64,000 nt of DNA from Frigoribacterium sp. PvP032 (GCF_017833035.1 NZ_JAFIBM010000001.1:1550001-1614000), one strand, 5' to 3'. Shown: positions 9,380 through 19,010, counted from the stretch's first letter. Numbers and translations are program-made. Notes: a model not told the origin generated them from the sequence alone.

Positions 9380-9406
9380 GCTGGCCGTCCGGCTACGCTG
9401 GAGCGC

Positions 9407-9709
9407 ATGCCCCGCAGCAACCGCCCGCGCCGTCCGCGCGACCGTGCGGAAGATGCCCGTGACGAGCGCGACCTGGCCCGCTCGTTGTTCGGCGGCCCGC
9501 GGACCGAGACGCGGCGCGGACGAGAGTTCGTCGTCCAGTCGGTCTCCGCGTCCTCGGCCGTCAAGGAGTACGTCTGCCCCGGCTGTGGGCTGACCGTCTC
9601 CCCGGGCACGCCCCACCTGGTCGTGTGGCGAGCTGACGGCCTCTTCGGCGAGCAGGACGACCTCGCCTCACGCCGACACTGGCACACCCACTGCTGGAGG
9701 ATCTCGTGA
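9407..9709 (+). CDS. Conserved zinc-ribbon-like protein, function unknown
   Basis: A basic 100-residue protein. The N-terminal third is Arg/Asp-rich. The C-terminal part has a metal-binding look: YVCPGCG near residue 53, HLVVW near 66 and RHWHTHCW at the end, i.e. CxxC followed by His and HxxxC ligands. Similar short proteins in actinobacteria are often mislabelled ATP/GTP-binding; no nucleotide-binding motif is visible here. Its stop overlaps the GTG start of the following hydrolase, so the two are probably co-translated. Confidence 0.75.
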   Translation: MPRSNRPRRPRDRAEDARDERDLARSLFGGPRTETRRGREFVVQSVSASSAVKEYVCPGCGLTVSPGTPHLVVWRADGLFGEQDDLASRRHWHTHCWRIS

Positions 9710-10464
9710 CCCTGCCCCCCGCCTCGACCATCGACGTCCGCGGTGGAGTCGAGCTCCCGGCTCGGCGCTCCGACGTCGAGCTTCGTACCTCCGACGGCCT
9801 GACGCTGGTGGGGGAGCTGGCGCTGCCCCTCGACCGGGATCCCGTCGCCACCCTGGTCACGCTGCACCCGCTCCCGACGGCCGGCGGGTTCATGGACTCC
9901 CACGTCATCCGCAAGGCAGCGGCACGGCTCCCGGCCCTGGCCGACGTCGCTGTGCTGCGGTTCAACTTCCGCGGCGTCTCGTCGCCCAGGGGGCGGTCAG
10001 AGGGCTCCTTCGGCGAGGGCGACGCGGAGGCCGCCGACCTGAGGGCCGCCGTCGCCCTGGTCCAGGGGGCCGGCCTGCCGACGCCCTGGCTGCTCGGCTG
10101 GTCGTTCGGCACCGAGGTCGCGCTGAAGCACGGCCGCGGCGTCGACGTCGCGGGGCTCCTCCTGCTGTCTCCGCCCCTGCACCGCACGACCGACGCCGAG
10201 CTCGCCGCCTGGAACGAGTCCGACGTGCCGATCGTCGCCGTCGTGCCCGAGCACGACGACTACCTGCAGCCCGAGGAGGCGCGGGCCCGGTTCTCCGTCG
10301 TGCCCCGCGTCGAGGTGGTCGCGGTCGAGGGCGGCAAGCACCTCTGGGTGGGCGAGAAGCAGACGTCGCGCGTGCTCGACGAGATCGTGAGGCGCGTCGC
10401 GCCTGACGCGCTGCCGCTCCCGACCACGTGGCCTCCGACCGGGAACGCGTCCGCCGCCTCCTAG
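9706..10464 (+). CDS. Alpha/beta hydrolase
   Basis: A 252-residue alpha/beta-hydrolase. The order TLHPLPTAGGFMDSHV (oxyanion region), LRFNFRGVSSPRGRSEG and a GWSFGTEVAL nucleophile elbow near residue 146 fit the family of predicted hydrolases/dienelactone hydrolases. Catalytic Asp and His candidates lie in VVPEHDDYLQP and VEGGKHLWVG. The substrate is unknown. The GTG start at 9706 overlaps the preceding stop (GTGA). The gene ends 3 bases from the convergent AI-2E gene. Confidence 0.85.
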   Translation: MTLPPASTIDVRGGVELPARRSDVELRTSDGLTLVGELALPLDRDPVATLVTLHPLPTAGGFMDSHVIRKAAARLPALADVAVLRFNFRGVSSPRGRSEGSFGEGDAEAADLRAAVALVQGAGLPTPWLLGWSFGTEVALKHGRGVDVAGLLLLSPPLHRTTDAELAAWNESDVPIVAVVPEHDDYLQPEEARARFSVVPRVEVVAVEGGKHLWVGEKQTSRVLDEIVRRVAPDALPLPTTWPPTGNASAAS

Positions 10465-10467
10465 GCC

Positions 10468-11526
10468 CTAGCGGGCGTCCTGCCGCGGCACGACGACCTG
10501 GCGGATGATCAGGAGGATCGAGGCGGCCACCGGGATGGCGATGAGGGCGCCGAGCACGCCCAGCAGCGTGCCGCCGGTGAGGGCTGCGATGACGACGACG
10601 ACTCCCGGTACCTTGACCGCACGGCGCATGATGCGCGGGCTGAGGACGTAGGCCTCGACCTGCATGTAGACGAGGTACCAGATGGCCGCGGTGACCCAGG
10701 TCGCGGGGGAGTCCGGCAGCAGCACGATCTGGGCGAGCACGATGATCGCCGAGCCGCTGATGGTCCCGACGAGGGGGATGATCGAGCCGAGGAACGCGAT
10801 GGCGGCGAAGACGGCCGGCTGCTGGGCCCCGATGGAGCTGAGGAAGATGAAGCTGAGCACGCCGTTGATGGCGGCCAGCGTGAACTGGCCGATCACGTAG
10901 CGACCCACGGACTGGCTGATCTGCTCCGCTATGTCGGCGAACCGCACGCGCTTCGACGCGGGCACGAGCTGGTAGATGCCGGCCTTGAACGTGTTGATCG
11001 ACGACGTGAAGTAGAGCACCAGGATGACCACGACGACGGTGGCGAAGACCCCGTTGCCGATGGCCACGCCGACGGCCAGGACCCCGCCGCCGATCGTGAC
11101 GACGTTGTCGGGGTTCGTCAGGAAGTCGAGGACCGAGTCGAGGGACTCCTGCACGTCGAAGAAGTTCTGGGGCACGAGCGCCTGCAGGTTGTCGACGAAC
11201 TCCTGCGTGGTCACGCTCTGCAGGTAGGTGACCAGGTTCGTGATGAGGACGGTGGCCTGGCTGACGATGACGGGGACTATCGCGAACACCACGCCCACGA
11301 ACGCCCCGATCGCGACCGTGAAGACGATCACGATGGCGAGCCAGCGCGGCACCGAGCGGTTCTCGAGCCAGGAGACGATCGGATCGAGCCCCAGGGCGAT
11401 GAAGATCGCGGCGCCCACGTAGGTGAGGATCGTCGACAGCTCGCTGAGGGCGCCCCCGATCACGAGCGCGGCGATCACGCCGAGGCCCGCGAGCAGGCCG
11501 AGGCGGAAGGGGTCGTGGATCTTCAC
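10468..11526 (-). CDS. AI-2E family transporter
   Basis: A 352-residue membrane protein of the AI-2E (TqsA/YdiK/PerM) family, with about 8 transmembrane helices and the conserved central YFTSSINTFKAGIYQLVPAS and C-terminal GVLGALIAIPVAASI segments. Family members export or exchange small molecules; AI-2, Na+/H+ and spore-related roles are all described, so the substrate is open. The GTG at 11526 (VKIHDPFRLG) is chosen because the hydrophobic core begins there. The upstream in-frame stretch is a shadow of the neighbouring coiled-coil gene. Confidence 0.88.
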   Translation of the reverse strand: MKIHDPFRLGLLAGLGVIAALVIGGALSELSTILTYVGAAIFIALGLDPIVSWLENRSVPRWLAIVIVFTVAIGAFVGVVFAIVPVIVSQATVLITNLVTYLQSVTTQEFVDNLQALVPQNFFDVQESLDSVLDFLTNPDNVVTIGGGVLAVGVAIGNGVFATVVVVILVLYFTSSINTFKAGIYQLVPASKRVRFADIAEQISQSVGRYVIGQFTLAAINGVLSFIFLSSIGAQQPAVFAAIAFLGSIIPLVGTISGSAIIVLAQIVLLPDSPATWVTAAIWYLVYMQVEAYVLSPRIMRRAVKVPGVVVVIAALTGGTLLGVLGALIAIPVAASILLIIRQVVVPRQDAR

Positions 11527-11581
11527 GCGGGCGGCTCCTGTCGACGGCCGGTGCGCCGTCCATCTCGACGCCACCGACTGC

Positions 11582-13333
11582 CTACTCTGACGTACCCTGC
11601 GCCTGCGGGGCCAACACGGCGCGCAGGTTCTCGAGGTAGCCGGCGACGGCGTCGCGCTCCTCGCGGATCTCGGCGAGGCGCCGCTCGGCGTCGTCGGTGA
11701 GCTCGGCGGCCTTCCGCTCCGCCTCGTCGACGAGGCTCGCGGAGCGCTGCTCGGCGTTCGAGAGGACGTCGTGGGCCGTCGCGTCGGCCTCGGACCGCAC
11801 GGTGCGCGCGTGCTCGTGCGACGTGCGCTCGAGCTCGTCGGCCTCGCGGCGGGTCTCGACAGCGCGCTGTCGCGCCTCCTCGAGCTGCTCGGCGGCGTCG
11901 TCGAGGTAGGCCTGCGTCTCGGCCACCGCCGCGTGGTGGCGCTGCACCAGCTCGCGCTCGGCCTCGTCGCGGCGGGTGCGGAGCTCGATCTCCGCGTCGC
12001 TGCGGCGATCCTCCAGCTCGCGGGCGAGCTCGGCGACGGCAGCCTCACGATCCGCGAGGAGGCGGGCCTGCTGGGTGGCGGCCTCCGCCGCCAGGCGCAC
12101 GCGCTGCGCCTCCTCGTCGTCGACGAGCCGGGCCTGGCTCTCGGCGACCTCGGCATCGAGGTCCGCCCTCGCGTTGACCGTCTCGGCGTCGACCGCGGCG
12201 CGCGCCTCGACAGCCTCTCGCTCGAGACGGTCCTGCTGCTGCTGCACCTCGCGTGCGAGGCGCTCGTGGGTCGCCGCGACCTCGGCGGCGAGGGCCTCCC
12301 GAGCCGTGGACAGCTCGTGCTCGAGGTCGGCCCTCGCGGCCTCGACGTCGCGTCGGGCCGCGAGACGCGCCTCCTCCACCTCGCGCTCGAGAGCGGCACG
12401 GGTCTGCACGACGTCCGCGTCGAGCTCCGCCCTGGTGACCGCGACGTGGTCGGCGAGCTCGGCGCGGCCGGTGTCGACGTCGTCGTCGAGCTCAGCGCGG
12501 GCGGTCTCGATCTCGCGGGCGAGGTCGTCCCGGCGCGTGGCGACCTCGAGCTCGAGGTCGGCACGGGTGGTCTCGTCGAGGCGCGCCAGCTCGGCGCGGA
12601 CCGTCTCGGACTCACGGACGAGGTCGGCGTGCACGCGCTCGTCCTCGGCGACGAACGCGGCCCGTGCCTGCTCGGTGTCGCGCGCCAGCGTCGCCGCGCC
12701 GTCGCGGGCGTCGGCGACCTCGCGCTCGACCTGCGCGCGCAGCTCGGCGACCTCGCGCTCGGCAGTGGCGTGCAGCGCGGCGACCTCGTGCCGGGCCGTG
12801 CTGACGTTCTCGGCGGACTCGGTGGCCGCCGCGCCGCGCATGGCGGAGGAGTCGCGCTGCGCCTCCTGCAGGAGCGAGCGCGCCTCGGCCCGTGCCCTGG
12901 CGACCATGCGGTCGGCCTCGCCGGTGCTCTCGGCGACCTGGGCCGAGGCGCGGCCGCGGGCGTCCTCGAGGAGGGCGTCGGCGCGCTCGCGGGCGTCGGC
13001 GAGGACCTGGCGGGCCTCGCTCGTCGACGACGTGCGGAGTTCTTCCGAGTCGATGTCGGCCTTGCTGACGAGGGCGGTCGCCTGCTCCTCCGCCAGCCGG
13101 AGGGTCTGCTCGAGCTTGCTGCCGAGACCGGCGTAGGTGGGCGTGCCTGCCTCCTCCAGCTCGGTCTGCAGGTCGTCGAGGCGGGTCTGGAGGTGCTTGA
13201 CGGAGGCGGCCATCTCGGCACGGTCGGCGTTGGCCTTGATCAGCTCACGGCGGAGATCGCCGAGGGCGGCGTCGACGTCGTCCTTGCGGTAGCCGCGCAG
13301 CTCGGTCCCGAATTCCGTGTCGTCAGCAGCCAC
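11582..13333 (-). CDS. Long coiled-coil DivIVA-domain protein
   Basis: A 583-residue, almost entirely coiled-coil protein. The N-terminus (FGTELRGYRKDDVDAALGDL) is a DivIVA-type membrane-targeting segment. The rest is Glu/Ala/Arg-rich heptad-like sequence, including runs of RADLD/RAELD repeats between about residues 230 and 400. Such proteins (FilP/Scy/cellulose-binding-protein-like) act as polar or filament-forming scaffolds in actinobacteria. The GTG at 13333 is favoured because GAGGGAG lies 6 bases upstream and the DivIVA motif follows at once. Its exact role in this organism is inferred from architecture only. Confidence 0.82.
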   Translation of the reverse strand: MAADDTEFGTELRGYRKDDVDAALGDLRRELIKANADRAEMAASVKHLQTRLDDLQTELEEAGTPTYAGLGSKLEQTLRLAEEQATALVSKADIDSEELRTSSTSEARQVLADARERADALLEDARGRASAQVAESTGEADRMVARARAEARSLLQEAQRDSSAMRGAAATESAENVSTARHEVAALHATAEREVAELRAQVEREVADARDGAATLARDTEQARAAFVAEDERVHADLVRESETVRAELARLDETTRADLELEVATRRDDLAREIETARAELDDDVDTGRAELADHVAVTRAELDADVVQTRAALEREVEEARLAARRDVEAARADLEHELSTAREALAAEVAATHERLAREVQQQQDRLEREAVEARAAVDAETVNARADLDAEVAESQARLVDDEEAQRVRLAAEAATQQARLLADREAAVAELARELEDRRSDAEIELRTRRDEAERELVQRHHAAVAETQAYLDDAAEQLEEARQRAVETRREADELERTSHEHARTVRSEADATAHDVLSNAEQRSASLVDEAERKAAELTDDAERRLAEIREERDAVAGYLENLRAVLAPQAQGTSE

Positions 13334-13601
13334 TGTGTCTCCCTCGCGTCCGTGGCGGGCACTGGTCACGTGCCCGGCGCGACGATTTTAGCGGTCGGGG
13401 GAGCTCGCGAGAGTGTCCGAGGAGCGCACGACGGTCCCTGAGGAGGGGCGGGGTGCGGCACTCAGGCTGGTCGGATACGCTGAGCCGTCTTAAATACCCG
13501 CCGCCGTGCCCGGCCTCCCGGCCAGGCCCGCGCGAGCTCCGTCGGCGTCTGCCGCGGTGCTCCCACCCGACCGGGATGGCGGCACGGAGGGAGAAAACAA
13601 C

Positions 13602-15413
13602 GTGCGTTTCATCATCGCTGTCGTCGTCGTCGTGCTCGCGGCGCTGATGGTGGCCCTCGGGTTCGCCCAGCGCACGGTGTTCGCGCCTCCGTCGAGCGTG
13701 TCGTCGTCGGTCTCGACCAGCTCCTCCGAGGCGACCGTGACGGTCGTGCCCGCGAGTGCGCTGCACGGACGCGAGGGCCGTCAGGCGGTCTCGATCGACG
13801 GGTCCGACGCGGTGTTCGCGGCCACCGGCCGCACCTCCGACGTCCTGGGCTGGGTCGGCGACGCCGACTACAACCTCGTCGAGTGGGACGCGGACGCGGG
13901 CGAGCTCGCGGCCCGCACAGTCTCCGGCGACGAGACGACCGTGCCCGACCCGACGGACTCCGACCTCTGGTACGACCAGTACACGGGCAGCCCCCTGACC
14001 TTCTCCCTGGACGCCCCTGACGACGTGTCGCTCGTGATCGTCTCCGACGGGACGGCTCCCGCGCCGTCGGACGTCGCCGTCACCTGGCCCCTCTCGACCG
14101 CGACCCCGACCGCAGGCCCCCTGATCGTCGGCGGACTCGTGACGCTGCTGATCGGCGTGCTCCTCTACATCTGGGCGATCGTGCACCACCGCCGCACCAG
14201 GGGCCCCCGCCGCACCTCGAGCGACGGCTCGCGTCCCACGCTCAGGCGCCCGTCCCGTCGACGCGCCCTCAAGGCGGGCACGCCGGAGTCGATCGACGCC
14301 GCGGACTCCTCGTCTCGTGGCGGCCGGGGCACGAAGCGCCGGTCCGTGGCCGTCGTCCCCGTCCTCCTCGTCGGGTCTCTGGCCCTGGCCGGCTGCTCGG
14401 CCGACTACTGGCCTGCTCCCGCCGACCAGGCCGGGGCGAGCGCGGCCGCGTCGGCGACTCCCACCGCCACCCCGACCGAGGGCGCCGACGCGGCGGACGA
14501 GGCGCCGAGCGTGCAGCCCCCGGTCGTCACGGTCGCCCAGGCGGAGCGGATCGTCCAGCGGGTCTCGGCGGTCGCCTCCCAGGCGGACGGTGCCCTCGAC
14601 GCGACGCTGGCCGAGACGCGCTTCACCGGTCCCGCCCTGCAGCAGCGACAGGCCGACTACGTCATCCGGGCCAAGGACGCCGCGGCGGCCGGGCCCCTGG
14701 CCATCCCCGCCGGCGACCTGACCCTCACGCTTCCCCAGCAGTCCGACACCTGGCCCCGGACCCTCTTCACGGTCGTCCAGGACGCCGACGCGACCAAGGC
14801 GCCCGTCGCGCTCACCCTGCTGCAGGAGACGGCTCGCGACCCGTACAAGGTCGAGTACGTCCAGTCGCTGGAGGCGCAGGCGACGCTCCCGACGGTCGCC
14901 CCCGCGACGATCGGGGCCGCGAGGCTCGCCCCCGACGTGAAGCTGCTCACCCTGCGGCCCGACCAGCTGGCCGAGGCCTACGGCGACATCCTCCGCAACG
15001 GCGACGAGAGCCAGTGGGCCGCGCAGTTCCAGGGCGAGGGCGACACGCTGCGGGACAAGATCGGCAAGGCCTACAAGGACGCCAAGCGCGCCGCGCTGCC
15101 GACCACCGCCTCCATCGACTTCACCTCTTCTCCGGTCGAGGACGACGCCGTGGCCTTCGCGACCAACGACGCCGGGGCGCTCGTCTCGGTGGCGCTGAAC
15201 GAGGTCGAGACGGTCAAGCCGACCGCCGAGGGCGCCAGCGTCGAGCCGCAGGGCGTCGTCAAGTCCCTGCTCGGCCTCGACACGTCGAAGAAGGGCATCG
15301 AGGCGACGTACGGTGTCCAGTTGTTGTTCCAGGTGCCTCCCGTGGGCAGCGACGACAAGATCGTCCTGCTCGGCTTCAGCCAGGCACTCATCCAAGCGAA
15401 GGAGCTGCCGTGA
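13602..15413 (+). CDS. Membrane protein fused to a lipoprotein-like domain, function unknown
   Basis: A 603-residue protein that looks like two proteins in one frame. Residues 1-25 are a membrane helix, then comes an extracytoplasmic domain to about 170, a second helix near 172-195 and a basic cytoplasmic stretch. A third hydrophobic segment ends LVGSLALAGCSADYW near 256-270, which has the form of a lipobox. A large soluble domain (about 270-603) follows. The internal lipobox Cys is probably not processed, since it is not N-terminal. The GTG at 13602 has GGAGGGAG 7-14 bases upstream. The stop overlaps the next GTG start, so it is coupled with the thioredoxin-TPR gene. Glycosyltransferase-like annotation is sometimes given to such proteins; no catalytic motif is seen. 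Confidence 0.7.
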   Translation: MRFIIAVVVVVLAALMVALGFAQRTVFAPPSSVSSSVSTSSSEATVTVVPASALHGREGRQAVSIDGSDAVFAATGRTSDVLGWVGDADYNLVEWDADAGELAARTVSGDETTVPDPTDSDLWYDQYTGSPLTFSLDAPDDVSLVIVSDGTAPAPSDVAVTWPLSTATPTAGPLIVGGLVTLLIGVLLYIWAIVHHRRTRGPRRTSSDGSRPTLRRPSRRRALKAGTPESIDAADSSSRGGRGTKRRSVAVVPVLLVGSLALAGCSADYWPAPADQAGASAAASATPTATPTEGADAADEAPSVQPPVVTVAQAERIVQRVSAVASQADGALDATLAETRFTGPALQQRQADYVIRAKDAAAAGPLAIPAGDLTLTLPQQSDTWPRTLFTVVQDADATKAPVALTLLQETARDPYKVEYVQSLEAQATLPTVAPATIGAARLAPDVKLLTLRPDQLAEAYGDILRNGDESQWAAQFQGEGDTLRDKIGKAYKDAKRAALPTTASIDFTSSPVEDDAVAFATNDAGALVSVALNEVETVKPTAEGASVEPQGVVKSLLGLDTSKKGIEATYGVQLLFQVPPVGSDDKIVLLGFSQALIQAKELP

Positions 15414-16420
15414 CCGGCCTTCCCCCCGTCCCCGCCGGCCTCAGAGGGGCCGTCGACCTGTCGTCCCTCGTGAACCGGCCCGCACCGTCCGCCGCCGGGG
15501 CTCCTGGCCAGCCCGCGGCCGCCGGCCACCCGGCAGGCCCCGCGGGCGCACCGGGCGTGCCTGGTCCCGCCGCCTCGGTCGCCGTGCCGGCACTCGTCGT
15601 CGACGCGACCGACGCGACGTTCTCGCAGGTGCTCGAGCTGAGCAGCACCGTCCCTGTGATCGTCGACCTCTGGGCCGAGTGGTGCGGGCCGTGCAAGCAG
15701 CTCTCGCCCGTCCTCGAGAAGCTCGTGGCCGAGTACGCCGGCCGGCTGCTGCTCGTCAAGGTGGACGTCGACTCCAACCCCCAGCTGACCGAGGCGTTCC
15801 AGGCCCAGTCGATCCCCGCCGTCGCGGCCGTGATCGGCGGCCGGCCAGTGCAGCTGTTCGTCGGCGCCCTGCCGGAGGCGCAGGTGCGCGACGTCTTCGA
15901 GCAGGTGCTCGAGCTGGCCGCCCAGAACGGCGTCACCGGGACTGCCGTCGTCGACGGCGCCGCGGCGGACGCCGACGGCGAAGCGGCCGAGCCTGAGCCC
16001 GAGCCCCTGCCGCCTCACCACCAGGACGCCTACGACGCCATCGACCGGGGCGACTACGACGCGGCGATCACCGCGTACCGCACCGCCATCGCCCAGGACC
16101 CGCGGGACCAGCTGGCCGTCGCGGGCCTCGCCCAGGTGTCGCTGATCGCCCGCCTGCAGGGCGTGACGATCGCCGACGTCCGCGGAGCGGCCGCCGCAGC
16201 TCCGACCGACGTCGACGCCCAGCTCGCCGTGGCCGACCTCGACGTCAGCGGCGGTCACGTCGACGACGCCTTCGACCGGGTGCTGACGGTGTTCCCGTCG
16301 CTCGACGCGGCCGGCAAGGACGCAGCCCGCACCCGCCTCCTCGACTACTTCGAGATCGTGGGCCTCGACGACCCGCGGGTCGCCGCGGCCCGCCGCCGGC
16401 TGACGATGCTGCTCTACTGA
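15410..16420 (+). CDS. CnoX-like thioredoxin-TPR protein
   Basis: A 336-residue protein with a disordered Pro/Ala/Gly N-terminus (about 1-60), a thioredoxin domain with WCGPC at about 91-95 and IPAV with the cis-proline near 130, and a C-terminal TPR-like helical region (about 200-336). This is the YbbN/CnoX layout, in which the protein acts as a holdase and thioredoxin-like partner for oxidatively stressed proteins. E. coli YbbN lacks one of the two cysteines, but here both are present, so real disulfide chemistry is possible. It overlaps the upstream gene by GTGA. Confidence 0.88.
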   Translation: MTGLPPVPAGLRGAVDLSSLVNRPAPSAAGAPGQPAAAGHPAGPAGAPGVPGPAASVAVPALVVDATDATFSQVLELSSTVPVIVDLWAEWCGPCKQLSPVLEKLVAEYAGRLLLVKVDVDSNPQLTEAFQAQSIPAVAAVIGGRPVQLFVGALPEAQVRDVFEQVLELAAQNGVTGTAVVDGAAADADGEAAEPEPEPLPPHHQDAYDAIDRGDYDAAITAYRTAIAQDPRDQLAVAGLAQVSLIARLQGVTIADVRGAAAAAPTDVDAQLAVADLDVSGGHVDDAFDRVLTVFPSLDAAGKDAARTRLLDYFEIVGLDDPRVAAARRRLTMLLY

Positions 16421-16451
16421 GCCGCACACACGCACGCACGCCGCGCGACGG

Positions 16452-16490
16452 ACGAAGGGCCCCGACGACCAGGTCGTCGGGGCCCTTCGT
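16452..16490. terminator. Bidirectional terminator between convergent genes
   Basis: A perfect 18-bp inverted repeat (ACGAAGGGCCCCGACGAC and its complement, 3-base loop) sits between the thioredoxin gene and the convergent glgB. Confidence 0.85.
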
Positions 16491-16508
16491 GCGCAGCGGC
16501 TCAGCGGC

Positions 16509-19010
16509 TCAGCGGCGGAGCTTCAGCCAGACGACGCCGAGCGGGGGCAGCTGGACGTCGGCGGAGGCGGGACGCCCGGCCCACGGGCTGTCCACGGCCG
16601 TGACCGCGCCGAAGTTCCCGACGCCCGAGCCGCCGTAGATCGTGGCGTCGGTGTTGAGCACCTCGTCCCACGTGCCGGCCTCGGGCAGGCCGAAGCGCAT
16701 GCGCTGCGGCTGGCCGGAGAAGTTCGCCAGCACGGCGAGCGAGTCGCCGGAGCCCGACTTCCGCAGGAAAGCGACGACGCTCTGCTCGCCGGCGCCGCCG
16801 TCGATCCACTCGAAGCCCTCGGTGTCGAAGTCGTGCGCCCAGAGAGCGCTCTCCGACTTGTAGACCTGGTTGAGGCGAGCCACGAGGTCGAAGACCTGCT
16901 GGTGCTGCGGCCGGTCGAGCACCGACCAGTCGAGCCCGAGCTCCTGGCTCCACTCGGTCGGCTGGCCGAACTCGGAGCCCATGAACAGCAGCTGCTTGCC
17001 CGGGTGGCCCCACATGTAAGCGAGGTACGCCCGCAGGTTCGCCCGCTTCTGCCAGTCGTCGCCGGGCATCTTCTCGAACAGCGAGCCCTTGCCGTAGACG
17101 ACCTCGTCGTGGCTGATCGGCAGCATGAAGTTCTCGCTCCACGCGTAGTGGAACGAGAAGGTGATCTCGCCGTGGTGGTACGAGCGGTACAGCGGGTCCT
17201 TCTCGACGTAGTCGAGGGTGTCGTGCATCCAGCCCATGTTCCACTTGAGGCCGAAGCCGAGGCCGCCCTCGCTGGTGGGGCGCGAGACGCCCGGCCAGCT
17301 GGTCGACTCCTCGGCGATCATCACGATGCCGGGGTGGCGGCGGTAGGCCGTGGCGTTGGTCTCCTGCAAGAACGAGATCGCCTCGGTGGCCTCGCGGCCG
17401 CCGTGCTCGTTCGGCAGCCACTCGCCGTCGTTCCGGCTGTAGTCGAGGTAGAGCATCGAGGCGACGGCGTCGACGCGGAGGCCGTCGACGTGGAACTCCT
17501 CGAACCAGTAGAGCGCGTTCGCCACCAGGAAGTTGCGCACCTGCGAGTCGCCGAAGTTGAAGACGTAGGTGCCCCAGTCGGGCTGTTCGCCGCGACGAGG
17601 GTCGGAGTGCTCGTAGACGCTGCGGCCGTCGAAGCGGCCGAGCGCCCACTCGTCCTTCGGGAAGTGCCCGGGCACCCAGTCGACGATGACGCCGATGCCG
17701 GCCTGGTGCAGCCGGTCGATCAGGTAGCGCAGGTCGTCGGGGGAGCCCCAGGTGCTCTGTGGCGCGTAGTAGCCCGTGACCTGGTACCCCCACGAGCCGC
17801 CGAAGGGGTGCTGCGCGAGCGGCATGAACTCGACGTGCGTGAAGCCGAGCGCGGTGACGTAGTCGACCAGCGGGTCGGCCAGCTCCCGGAACCCGAGGCC
17901 CGGCTTCCACGAGCCGACGTGCAGCTCGTAGACGCTCATCGGGCCGGCGTGCTGGTCGCTCGCCGCGCGGCGCTCGAGCCAGGAGTCGTCGCCCCAGTCG
18001 TGGCCGGACTCGGTGATGACGGAGGCGGTGGCCGGCGGGACCTCGGCGCGGCGGGCCATCGGGTCGGCCCGCTCGACCCACTCGCCGTCGGGCGTGAGGA
18101 TCTGGTACTTGTACGAGCCCTGGTCGACGCCGGGCACGAAGAGCTCCCACACGCCGTTGTCGTCGAGGCGGCGCATGGCGTGGCGGTCGCCCCACCAGCT
18201 GTTCAGGTCGCCGACCACGCGGACGGCCTGGGCGTGCGGCGCCCAGACCGCGAAGGAGGTGCCCCTGACGCCCTCGTGCTCGCGCACGTGGCTGCCCAGC
18301 ACCGTCCAGAGCTGCTCGTGGCGGCCCTCGCCGAAGAGGTAGAGGTCGAGGTCGCCGACGGTGGGGGAGAACCGGTAAGGGTCGTCGGCGACCCAGGGGG
18401 CGCCTCCTTCGTAGTAGGCCGTCACCTGGTAGCCGCCGAGCGGCGCCGCGGCGACGCCCTGCCACAGGCCGTGCGCGTGGTGCTCGAGGACGACGGCCTC
18501 GCCGGAGGCGCCCGTCACGCTGACGGAGCCGGCCAGCGGCCGGACGACGCGCACGACCGTGACGCCGTCGACGGTGTGCTCGCCGAGCAGGGCGTGCGGG
18601 TGCGCGTGGCGGCCCTCGCCCGCGGCCAGCACCTCGGCGTCGTCGAGGGCAGGGAGCTGCCGCGCGGGCGCGGCGGGCTCCGGTCGGACGTCGGGGGGCG
18701 TCGGGTCCTCGTGGAGGACGGGGCGTTCCTCGGTCGGGACCGGAGCGGGCACCGGCGAGGCGAGGAGGGGCTCGTCGGCCTCGGCCGGGTCGGACGGCTC
18801 GTCCGGCTCGTCAGCGGTGGACGGCTCGTCGACGGGGAGCGGCGGCTCCGCCGTGACGGGCGGGTCGTTCTCGTCGGTCACCGAGGTGACGGGCTCGGGG
18901 GTGACGGGCTCGGAAGCGACGGGCTCGGCGCTGACGGGCTCGGAGACGACGGGCTCGGGAACGACGGGCTCGTCGTCTCGCGAGGAGCCGTGGCGGGAGA
19001 AGATGCTCAT
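16509..19010 (-). CDS. glgB: 1,4-alpha-glucan branching enzyme with a long N-terminal tail
   Basis: A GH13 branching enzyme of 833 residues that makes alpha-1,6 branches in glycogen-like glucan. It has tandem N-terminal CBM48/beta-sandwich parts, the catalytic barrel with the nucleophile in DGLRVDAVASML (Asp near 514), the acid Glu in MIAEES (near 565) and the stabilising Asp in SHDEVVYGKGS (near 633), then a C-terminal beta domain. The usual length is about 730. The extra 110 residues at the N-terminus are an acidic, Pro-rich tail with many EPV repeats. The ATG at 19010 is the first after the glgE stop, 15 bases away. It is the second gene of glgE-glgB. Confidence 0.95.
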   Translation of the reverse strand: MSIFSRHGSSRDDEPVVPEPVVSEPVSAEPVASEPVTPEPVTSVTDENDPPVTAEPPLPVDEPSTADEPDEPSDPAEADEPLLASPVPAPVPTEERPVLHEDPTPPDVRPEPAAPARQLPALDDAEVLAAGEGRHAHPHALLGEHTVDGVTVVRVVRPLAGSVSVTGASGEAVVLEHHAHGLWQGVAAAPLGGYQVTAYYEGGAPWVADDPYRFSPTVGDLDLYLFGEGRHEQLWTVLGSHVREHEGVRGTSFAVWAPHAQAVRVVGDLNSWWGDRHAMRRLDDNGVWELFVPGVDQGSYKYQILTPDGEWVERADPMARRAEVPPATASVITESGHDWGDDSWLERRAASDQHAGPMSVYELHVGSWKPGLGFRELADPLVDYVTALGFTHVEFMPLAQHPFGGSWGYQVTGYYAPQSTWGSPDDLRYLIDRLHQAGIGVIVDWVPGHFPKDEWALGRFDGRSVYEHSDPRRGEQPDWGTYVFNFGDSQVRNFLVANALYWFEEFHVDGLRVDAVASMLYLDYSRNDGEWLPNEHGGREATEAISFLQETNATAYRRHPGIVMIAEESTSWPGVSRPTSEGGLGFGLKWNMGWMHDTLDYVEKDPLYRSYHHGEITFSFHYAWSENFMLPISHDEVVYGKGSLFEKMPGDDWQKRANLRAYLAYMWGHPGKQLLFMGSEFGQPTEWSQELGLDWSVLDRPQHQQVFDLVARLNQVYKSESALWAHDFDTEGFEWIDGGAGEQSVVAFLRKSGSGDSLAVLANFSGQPQRMRFGLPEAGTWDEVLNTDATIYGGSGVGNFGAVTAVDSPWAGRPASADVQLPPLGVVWLKLRR

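Noticed and set aside
11771-13441. 556-codon plus-strand frame over the coiled-coil gene
   Set aside because: Leu/Gly/Val repeat pattern mirrors the antisense of the Glu/Ala/Arg coiled coil.
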